From: an uncultured Bacilli bacterium
GTDB lineage: Bacteria > Bacillota_I > Bacilli_A > RF39 > UBA660
Length of the DNA stretch: 13,065 nt
Reading direction: 5' to 3'
NCBI GenBank assembly: GCA_944359595.1
Contig: CALVSV010000032.1
Location: 1 to 13,065, forward strand
Position 1 is the stretch's first letter; the number at the start of each line of letters is the position of its first letter. The notes beneath the pieces were generated by a model that saw nothing but the letters and a program-made list of their open reading frames with translations, was not told the DNA's origin and ran no database searches. Shown in pieces: positions 7,884 to 13,065 of this stretch. The translations under genes were made by a program, and so were the position numbers.

Positions 7884-8683
7884 AATTTGTTCACCAACTT
7901 ATCGATATCTAATTCAATATCATCAATAAGTCCATATAATTTAAGTTTAGTTGAAAGATCGACAATAAAGGGTAAATCTAAGCCTAATTTTTTCATTGCT
8001 CTATCTTCACTTAATACTGCCTTTAGTGTACCATCTATTCCAATTTGACCTTTGTATAAACCAACTATTCTATCAGAGTATATTGTTTCCTCAATATCAG
8101 AAGTGAAATTAATTATAGTAGTATTTTCATTTTTGTGATATTCTTTAATAATCTTTAAAATGTTTTCTTTATCAAAGGGGTCTATCATAGATATTGCTTC
8201 GTCTAATATTAACAATTTAGGTTTAAGTGCAAGAGCTGATGCAATAGAGACTTTTTGCATTTGACCTCCACTTAATCTATGTGGTTCAACATCTAAAATA
8301 TCTTCTATTTTGAGCAACTTACTAACTTCATCTATCCTTTCTTTAATTTCTTTTTTTGAATATTGTAAATTTTCTAAGTTAAAAGCAATTTCATCACGTA
8401 CTGTTTCACATACAAATTCTATTTCTGGATTATCCAATATTACACCCATAATTTTTCTTATATCCCTATAATTTTTTTTGTTTAATATTTTACCATCAAT
8501 AGTTATAGTATCATAATTTTTATATAATCCAACTAAAATTTTAACAAGAGTTGTTTTACCAGCACCATTAGCTCCTAATATTGATACCCACTCACCTTCC
8601 TTAATAGTTAAATTAAAATGGTCATATATTTTATTTTTACCATATGAAAAATTAAGATTTTCAATTTTAATAAAATTTTCCAA
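7874..8683 (-). CDS. ecfA1: ECF transporter ATPase EcfA1, with atypical Q- and H-loops
   Basis: This is the partner ATPase of EcfA2. The 269 residues contain Walker A GANGAGKT (37-44), signature LSGGQ (137-141), Walker B LLILDE (157-162) and a D-loop SMIDP. Two key residues are changed. The Q-loop reads ILDNPE with Asp84 where Gln is normal, and the H-loop reads FTSD with Ser195 where His is normal. The nucleotide site built on this subunit may therefore hydrolyse ATP poorly, with EcfA2 as the active partner. The start codon is TTG at 8683, chosen because GAGGTGAT lies just upstream and MENFIKIENLNFSYG is a normal EcfA1 N terminus. It begins the operon ecfA1-SDR-ecfA2-ecfT-truA. Confidence 0.92.
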   Translation of the reverse strand: MENFIKIENLNFSYGKNKIYDHFNLTIKEGEWVSILGANGAGKTTLVKILVGLYKNYDTITIDGKILNKKNYRDIRKIMGVILDNPEIEFVCETVRDEIAFNLENLQYSKKEIKERIDEVSKLLKIEDILDVEPHRLSGGQMQKVSIASALALKPKLLILDEAISMIDPFDKENILKIIKEYHKNENTTIINFTSDIEETIYSDRIVGLYKGQIGIDGTLKAVLSEDRAMKKLGLDLPFIVDLSTKLKLYGLIDDIELDIDKLVNKLWK

Positions 8684-8686
8684 GTT

Positions 8687-8694
8687 ATCACCTC
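8687..8694 (-). promoter_or_regulatory. Ribosome-binding site supporting the TTG start of ecfA1
   Basis: GAGGTGAT on the minus strand ends about four bases before the TTG at 8683. No in-frame ATG at an equally good position is available. Confidence 0.75.
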
Positions 8695-8705
8695 AATATA
8701 TGCTT

Positions 8706-8711
8706 ATTATA
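8706..8711 (-). promoter_or_regulatory. -10 element of the ecfA1 operon promoter
   Basis: A perfect TATAAT on the minus strand lies 22 bases before the TTG start. The best -35 is GTTACA, 18 bases upstream, inside the loop and arm of the preceding gene's terminator; it matches the consensus at four of six positions. A promoter is needed here because a strong terminator lies just upstream. Confidence 0.6.
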
Positions 8712-8722
8712 CTAAAAATAAA

Positions 8723-8744
8723 AAGAGAATGTAACCATTCTCTT
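8723..8744 (-). terminator. Rho-independent terminator after the tail-anchored protein gene
   Basis: The arms AAGAGAATG (8736-8744 read on minus) and CATTCTCTT (8723-8731) form a perfect 9-bp stem with a four-base loop. On the minus strand this is followed by TTTATTTTT. It separates the unknown gene from the ECF operon. Confidence 0.9.
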
Positions 8745-8768
8745 AAAAAAACATATAAAATTTATAAA

Positions 8769-9887
8769 TTAATGAGTAATAAAGAAATATACTAATAACA
8801 TTAATACAACTCCACTAATAATACCAGCAATAAAAGATATTACTATACTGCTAACTTTTGCTGCATTATTTATTTTTGAATCATATGTTTTTACAAGTGT
8901 TTTTGCATTATTTAAATTATTTTGTTTTTCTTCATTTAAAGAATGAAAACAGTTAATAATATTTGCTTTAGTATCTTCACTAAGAGCGCTAAAAGTAGGA
9001 ATATTATTTAAAAGTTTACTAGCTTCTTCTTTATTTACTCCTTTTTCTTCCAGTTCAGAAATATATTCAAATAGTTCTTGTTTAGTCATTTTCTTTTGAA
9101 CAGTTTCTAATGTAGTATTATTCTTACCTAGTTCTTGAACATTAATTTGTTCATTAGTATTATTAGTATCTAAAACTTTACCTTTTTCTGTAACAGCAAC
9201 GCCCATCCTAGTATCGTAATTGGCATTGTCTAAATTCATTGTAGACTTTATAACAGCAATTTCTTCTTGTGTATCACTTTGTAAATTATTTGTATTAGCA
9301 GTATTAACATTTACCATATTATCATTAGTTATTCTATGTTTTTTAAGTTCAGACGCAAAATTATCAGCAGATTTTAAACTATTACTACTACCATCCACAA
9401 TAAATGATGCTTCTTCATCTAATATTTTACCTACACTGTTTCCTACCATTTCAGTTAATACTGTATTGCCTACACTATCAGTCATCTTCATCAAATTTTT
9501 ACCATCATTAGTATTTATTACTGATATATCTTGTTGTTCTAATTCGTTTTTAACTTCTTCTATTTTTTTAGTCCTAGTTTCTTTTTTTATAACATTTTTA
9601 ATATCTTCTATATTTTTATTATATAATATTTTTTCATCATTAGTTAATTCTGATACATCTTTAGTTAAAAAGTTTTTACAAGTCCCTTTGTACATTGGCA
9701 TAGTAATTTTTTGTATAAAAGCAGATTTTTCCTTTTCTTCTTCTGTTGTTGCGTTCGCACTTTTCAAAAATTCTAAAGCGTTATTGTATTCATCCTTACT
9801 TAATGGGTTCTCAATTATTTTTTTTAGTTCATCAAATGCATATCTATGTAATTGATTATATACAGCATTGTCAGTTAATTGAGCCAT
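8769..9887 (-). CDS. Unrecognised protein with a C-terminal membrane anchor
   Basis: I do not recognise this 372-residue protein. It has no signal peptide. The N-terminal third (about 1-120) is charged and helical. The middle (about 120-270) is rich in Asn, Thr, Val and Ser and looks extended or repetitive without a clear repeat unit. A further helical part (about 270-340) follows. The last 28 residues (345-372) are one long hydrophobic helix ending in ITH. This gives a tail-anchored shape, with most of the protein in the cytoplasm if the usual topology holds. The ATG at 9887 has GGAGGGG eight bases upstream. A promoter and a strong terminator make it a single-gene unit. Its neighbour upstream is also a helical protein of unknown role, so they may work together, but nothing proves it. 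Confidence 0.85.
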   Translation of the reverse strand: MAQLTDNAVYNQLHRYAFDELKKIIENPLSKDEYNNALEFLKSANATTEEEKEKSAFIQKITMPMYKGTCKNFLTKDVSELTNDEKILYNKNIEDIKNVIKKETRTKKIEEVKNELEQQDISVINTNDGKNLMKMTDSVGNTVLTEMVGNSVGKILDEEASFIVDGSSNSLKSADNFASELKKHRITNDNMVNVNTANTNNLQSDTQEEIAVIKSTMNLDNANYDTRMGVAVTEKGKVLDTNNTNEQINVQELGKNNTTLETVQKKMTKQELFEYISELEEKGVNKEEASKLLNNIPTFSALSEDTKANIINCFHSLNEEKQNNLNNAKTLVKTYDSKINNAAKVSSIVISFIAGIISGVVLMLLVYFFITH

Positions 9888-9915
9888 ATAATCCCCTCCA
9901 CTCTACTATATTTCG

Positions 9916-9943
9916 ATTATACAACAAAAAAAGAAATATTCAA
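9916..9943 (-). promoter_or_regulatory. Promoter of the tail-anchored protein gene
   Basis: On the minus strand there is a -35 TTGAAT (9938-9943), a 16-base T-rich spacer and a perfect -10 TATAAT (9916-9921). The -35 and spacer lie within the 3' arm of the upstream terminator, so terminator and promoter share DNA. Confidence 0.7.
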
Positions 9944-9971
9944 ATACTTTTAGTCAAATATTTCTTTTTTT
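9926..9971 (-). terminator. AT-rich terminator after the coiled-coil protein gene
   Basis: A perfect 15-base inverted repeat has arms 9926-9940 and 9957-9971 (core GAAATATT/AATATTTC) and a 16-base loop. It has A runs on one side and T runs on the other. It is symmetrical and could act on either strand, but only the minus strand has a gene ending nearby. With almost no GC pairs its strength is uncertain. Confidence 0.55.
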
Positions 9972-10055
9972 TATACTGTTTTGTCAAAATTATCTTAATA
10001 ATCATTTTTAACTAATACATATAAATATATTACCCATTAATATTATAACTAGCTA

Positions 10056-11255
10056 TCAATTTTTATTAAGATTTTTTACATATAATAATTTCTTTTGTTG
10101 TTCTTTTTCCAACGCATTAACTTTTTTTTGTTGTATAACAACTTGTTTTTGTTTTTCAATTAAAATTTTCTCAATATTTTCTAATTTATTTAAATTACTT
10201 ATGTATGCAGCATAATCATAATAATTACCAAATTTACTAATATATTCACTTTTTAAATATCTAATATCACTTATATTTTTTGTAAGCATTCTTTCAACAT
10301 CATTTAAAGTATATTTACTATTTCTAATTTCGTTTATATAGTTATTATCAACTTCATACATATAACGTGGGATATTACTTTGTGGATTCATCTTTTTTCT
10401 AATGTTATTAACAGCAGTCCCAAGTAAATATCCCCCAAGTATCATCGCACCAGGATTTAATGTCATAACAAGAGGAAGCCCAACAACACCTTTAATAAAT
10501 TCTTTAGCTTTACTTATATTTTTAGTTGTATCAATATGATTGATTAAATTTTTTTCAATTTGTATATTCCCAACTTTATTTGTTAGATCAACAATATTTT
10601 TTGATTGATTATTCAATTGTTCAAACAATTTATTACTAGACCTAATAATTTCATCATATTCTCTATTTTCTTCATCTAATTTGATTTTATGTTCATTAAT
10701 AACAATTTTTCTATTTTCTACATCTGTTTTAGTTTCTTCTTCTAGTGAATAAGCTTGAACTAATAATTCATAATAATCTAAATTAGACTCTATTTTTTCT
10801 GTAATATTTTCTATTTCCTCATCGGTAAATTCCTTAACATTATCAATATAGTCAAATAATTTATCATTATCCAATTCAACTAACAATTCTGGAGACATCT
10901 TACTCTTTAACTTTTCAAATCTACTTATTATTTCTTCTATCCTTCTTTTTAATGAATCCAACTTTTTATTATATTTTTCAATATTTTCAATATTTTTTTC
11001 ATCTTGTACTTGTTCTTTTATTATATTTAATTCATTAATAATAATTAATAGTTCATTCTTATCTTTATTAATAATATTAATTATTTTATTATTTAAGCTA
11101 TTAATATTATGTACTTCGTTTACTATATTATTATCAATATCTATTCTATTATCAATTTTTTTATTATTTATATTAGGATTGTTACCAACAATATTTTTAT
11201 TCTTTTCTTTATTTTTTTTAGATACTTTTTTTATGTTTTTTTTGTTCATAATCAT
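10056..11255 (-). CDS. Coiled-coil protein with a central hydrophobic segment, function unknown
   Basis: I do not recognise this protein of about 399 residues. The first 50 are a Lys/Asn-rich low-complexity stretch. Then come long charged helices with coiled-coil character (about 55-125 and 155-225). A glycine-rich hydrophobic segment follows (about 254-283, core GVVGLPLVMTLNPGAMILGG) that could be a membrane hairpin. A second helical, probably coiled-coil part ends the protein. The frame is open to a TTG at 11276, and ATGs at 11255 and 11249 are both possible. The only purine-rich site, AAGAGA, is just upstream of 11255, so that start is given with doubt. It overlaps the preceding small gene by 38 bases across A8 and A7 runs. 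The two frames could be one longer protein if one A is removed or skipped. Confidence 0.75.
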   Translation of the reverse strand: MIMNKKNIKKVSKKNKEKNKNIVGNNPNINNKKIDNRIDIDNNIVNEVHNINSLNNKIINIINKDKNELLIIINELNIIKEQVQDEKNIENIEKYNKKLDSLKRRIEEIISRFEKLKSKMSPELLVELDNDKLFDYIDNVKEFTDEEIENITEKIESNLDYYELLVQAYSLEEETKTDVENRKIVINEHKIKLDEENREYDEIIRSSNKLFEQLNNQSKNIVDLTNKVGNIQIEKNLINHIDTTKNISKAKEFIKGVVGLPLVMTLNPGAMILGGYLLGTAVNNIRKKMNPQSNIPRYMYEVDNNYINEIRNSKYTLNDVERMLTKNISDIRYLKSEYISKFGNYYDYAAYISNLNKLENIEKILIEKQKQVVIQQKKVNALEKEQQKKLLYVKNLNKN

Positions 11256-11535
11256 TTTTCTCTTTTTTATTTTCAATATTTATTTTATTTTTAGATTCAT
11301 TAATACTATTAACTTTATTTTCTTTTTTATTTATTATTTTTTTATTAGTTTTAACAACTTTAACTTTTTTAGGAGTAACATCATTTATAATATATTCTTT
11401 CTTTTTTTTATATTTTTTTTCTTCTTCCTTTTTTTCTATTTCTATTTCTTCTTCTTTTTTTAATAATAATTTCTTTAAAAAATATTTAAAGCGCATTAAT
11501 AACTTATCAAAAAAACTTCCTCTTCCTTCTTTCAT
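11218..11535 (-). CDS. Short, very basic Lys/Glu-rich protein, function unknown
   Basis: I do not recognise this 105-residue protein. Residues 8-27 (FFDKLLMRFKYFLKKLLLKK) would form an amphipathic helix with Phe/Leu on one face and Lys/Arg on the other, a shape that can lie on a membrane. The rest is low-complexity Lys/Glu/Asn sequence from a strongly purine-rich strand. The start is well supported: ATG 11535 has GAGAGGAG at good spacing and an extended -10 promoter upstream. The end is less certain. It stops at 11218, inside the next gene, just after A8 and A7 runs, so it may be the N-terminal part of the coiled-coil protein split by an indel or joined by slippage. Confidence 0.65.
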   Translation of the reverse strand: MKEGRGSFFDKLLMRFKYFLKKLLLKKEEEIEIEKKEEEKKYKKKKEYIINDVTPKKVKVVKTNKKIINKKENKVNSINESKNKINIENKKEKNDYEQKKHKKSI

Positions 11536-11559
11536 AATGATGTACTCCTCTCTGCTACT

Positions 11560-11568
11560 ATTCTATCA
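11560..11568 (-). promoter_or_regulatory. Extended -10 promoter of the basic/coiled-coil gene pair
   Basis: TGATAGAAT on the minus strand combines a TGn extension with the -10 TAGAAT (11560-11565). There is no good -35, which extended -10 promoters can tolerate. It lies downstream of a terminator and gives a leader of about 18 bases holding the GAGGAG site. Confidence 0.45.
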
Positions 11569-11600
11569 TATATTAATTAATTATTATACATTATAATATT

Positions 11601-11622
11601 AAAAAATGCGTTAAACGCATTT
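11601..11622 (-). terminator. Rho-independent terminator after the decayed secreted-protein gene
   Basis: AAATGCG (11616-11622 read on minus) pairs with CGCATTT (11604-11610) around a five-base loop and is followed by further T residues down to 11601. It overlaps the stop codon at 11621-11623. The intact terminator shows the gene once formed a complete unit. Confidence 0.85.
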
Positions 11623-12298
11623 AAATGTTATTAAGATTAACGGCGTACGGATTTGTTTTAGTTCCGTCACCTATTGAATACAGTATATTTGATTTTAAAT
11701 TTATAACTGGCACGACATTACGATTGACAACAACATTATATTGATCACAATAACCATCGTCCCTAATGCCAAACTCAGTTGCAAAACCATTGCTGGAGAA
11801 AAAACTAGGTGTCCCAAGCCAATAATTATTTCCATTTTTTAAATAATAGTTAGTATTTGTAACTCTATAGCTTCCTCCTGCAAATACTAGTTCATCCACC
11901 GTTAATAGTCCTATCTTTAAATCATATTCTCCACCGTATGTTTTTGTAGTATTCGGATATATAAATTGCGGAATTTTTTTACTAACTACCCTTTCGTTAG
12001 CTCCATAATATATATAACCGTCCTTATCAACCTCTGAGACTGTTGTGTCGTTGCAATACCTAGTATTAGCTATTAAGTTATCATATTCACTTAAATTTGT
12101 TGTATACCAATTCTCTAAATATGTTTTTATTGTTGATGAAGTTCCGTCTCCTACATTTGGTGCGCTATTATCATATGTATAACCACCATATTTCTCACTA
12201 GGGATTGTGCTATAGGGCGTCTTACCCATTACTTCATCAGATATTAAACGGATTGTGCCATCTCCGTTCACCCTAACTATCCTCCATAATGATTCCAT
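11621..12298 (-). pseudogene. C-terminal fragment of the decayed secreted protein
   Basis: The open part of the second frame runs from 12421 to the stop. Its only ATG is at 12298, giving 225 residues, but the AGGAG there is only two bases from the ATG, so independent translation is doubtful. The fragment starts with SLWRIVRVNGDGTIRLISDE. It continues with a Tyr/Asn/Thr-rich region and ends with YWLGTPSFF, VVPVINLKS and GDGTKTNPYAV. I recall similar C-terminal modules in secreted proteins of uncultured Firmicutes, but cannot name the domain with certainty. The upstream in-frame residues DTYYFRGNVEDNYVKIGDM belong to the same module, which confirms that the ATG is internal. Confidence 0.7.
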
Positions 12299-12669
12299 AT
12301 CTCCTATTTTTACATAATTATCTTCTACATTTCCTCTAAAGTAATATGTATCTCCATCATCATCAACACCCTTTATTAAGCCCTCATCTGTTGTCGCAAT
12401 AGTATTAAAATCTGTGTTGCATCATTTATTGAATTATTATTTTTTATTACTGTTGATAAAAGGTCTGCACCCTTTTCTTGATTTCCTTCTACTGTTATTT
12501 TACAGCTAAAGCTTTTATTCATTAATGTACTTTGATCTAGATCATTTTCACTTATCTATATATATAACTCATAATCTTTATTATTTGATTGAGGTAGTTC
12601 TATATTTTTTGTTAGTAATACTTTGTTATTTGTAACATTTCTAAAGTTACCATTACTTATCTTTGTATC

Positions 12670-13023
12670 TCAAGAATATAGAGCCCATTTAAACTCTAAA
12701 TTCGATAATTCTGGATCCATTACTATATCTGTTAATTTTATATCTACATATGCTTGAGATGTTCCAGTATTATCGATATTAAATGCAAATTTACTTGCTT
12801 TTTCCTTTATTTCAGTATCATATATTGGTACTATATCATCTATTTCAACTGTATCGCTAATATTATCAGTATACACTATTCTAAGTGTTCCTGCTTGTAC
12901 TCCCCGTTCATCACTAACACCTTTGTTAGAAAAGTACGCATAACTTACGCCTATTATAAGTAACAATACTAGTGGTAATGATGTTATTATTATACATATT
13001 TTCTTATTTCTATTTACATCCAC
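12670..13023 (-). pseudogene. N-terminal fragment with signal peptide and TasA/camelysin-like start
   Basis: The first 117 residues before the TGA begin with Lys/Arg and a long hydrophobic core (about 9-26), then VSYAYFS, the hallmark of SipW-dependent signal peptides of TasA/camelysin relatives. Cleavage is expected at about YA/YF. The mature part reads QAGTLRIVYTD and then a beta-rich stretch with AYVDIKLTDI, as in that family. The GTG start is supported by its AAAGGAG site. If expressed, it would give only a truncated secreted peptide. Confidence 0.75.
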
Positions 13024-13031
13024 TATTAAAA

Positions 13032-13038
13032 CTCCTTT
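13032..13038 (-). promoter_or_regulatory. Ribosome-binding site supporting the GTG start of the decayed gene
   Basis: AAAGGAG on the minus strand lies eight bases before GTG 13023. The promoter probably lies at or beyond the right edge, so it cannot be assessed. Confidence 0.75.
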
Positions 13039-13065
13039 ACTATTTATAAATTACGCAAATACTAT

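Larger units (their letters stand above)
11621..13023 (-). pseudogene. Decayed gene for a secreted protein with a SipW/TasA-type signal peptide
   Basis: One ancestral reading frame of about 466 residues can be followed from a GTG at 13023 (AAAGGAG eight bases upstream) to a stop at 11621. It is broken three times. A TGA (12670-12672) follows KWALYS. A TAG (12556-12558) sits in ELYI*ISEND, where a Trp codon TGG is the likely original. A frameshift lies at about 12413-12418, where an extra CA in the run ACACA moves the frame by two. Removing that CA joins SINDAT to DFNTIATTDEGLIKG without a gap and makes the total length an exact multiple of three. Translation between the lesions keeps family-like sequence (NGNFRNVTNNKVLLTKNIEL, then KSFSCKITVEGNQ), so the decay is recent. 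TGA is used as a normal stop by intact genes here, so recoding is unlikely. Confidence 0.85.

Noticed and set aside
9220..9855. Long plus-strand open frame of 211 codons
   Set aside because: It lies wholly antisense to the tail-anchored protein gene, which has a promoter, a ribosome-binding site and a terminator. The plus frame has none of these, and its Ser/Leu/Phe-rich sequence is what the complement of a Lys/Glu/Asn-rich gene gives.
11109..11463. Phe/Ile-rich plus-strand open frames resembling membrane proteins
   Set aside because: They are the complement of a Lys/Asn-rich, A-rich coding strand. The apparent hydrophobicity comes only from poly-T.
12670..12672. In-frame TGA read as Trp (code 4) or as selenocysteine
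   Set aside because: Intact genes here end in TGA (ecfA2, the dehydrogenase, the coiled-coil gene) and use TGG for Trp. The same pseudogene also has a TAG and a frameshift, so decay explains it better.
1..13065. CRISPR array, tRNA, rRNA, insertion sequence or phage genes
   Set aside because: No regularly spaced repeats, cloverleaf-like sequence, transposase or integrase motifs or paired terminal repeats were seen on reading both strands.

Overview
The window is about 13 kb of very AT-rich DNA from a low-GC Gram-positive bacterium, most likely an uncultured gut-type Bacilli lineage near the Mollicutes or Erysipelotrichia. This placement rests on strong AGGAGG ribosome-binding sites, sigma-A promoters with 16-17 bp spacers, the Firmicutes str operon, and an ECF transporter module followed by truA. 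TGA is used as a stop (both at the ends of intact genes and in the pseudogene) and Trp is encoded by TGG, so the Mycoplasma code 4 does not apply. Every supported gene lies on the minus strand, so transcription runs from high to low coordinates.

Layout in transcription order. (1) 13023-11621: a decayed secreted-protein gene with a SipW/TasA-like signal peptide. It carries a TGA, a TAG and a two-base frameshift, and ends in a good terminator. (2) 11535-10056: a short, very basic protein followed by an overlapping coiled-coil protein. The overlap contains A8 and A7 runs, and the unit ends in an AT-rich terminator. (3) 9887-8769: an unrecognised protein with a C-terminal membrane anchor, with its own promoter and terminator. 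(4) 8683-4775: a tightly overlapping operon ecfA1 - short-chain dehydrogenase - ecfA2 - ecfT - truA. It encodes the energising module of an ECF vitamin/micronutrient transporter plus tRNA pseudouridine synthase A. No substrate-binding S component is present. (5) 4705-4523: a 60-residue Cys-rich single-pass membrane protein with its own consensus promoter. (6) 4383-80: the str operon rpsL - rpsG - fusA - tuf, with a consensus promoter, a structured leader, a second promoter before tuf and a terminator after it.

The right part (about 8.8-13 kb) is accessory: three unrecognised genes and a dead surface-protein gene. The left part is core translation and transport. The points most worth following up are these: EcfA1 lacks the usual Q-loop Gln and H-loop His while EcfA2 keeps both; a dehydrogenase gene is wedged, with translational overlaps, between the two ECF ATPase genes; S12 has Ile where Pro is expected at a streptomycin-associated position; the rpsL leader can form two hairpins; and one or two indel-sensitive loci lie in the accessory block. 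I did not find a clearly new multi-gene defence or mobile system. No tRNA, rRNA, CRISPR array or insertion sequence was seen.
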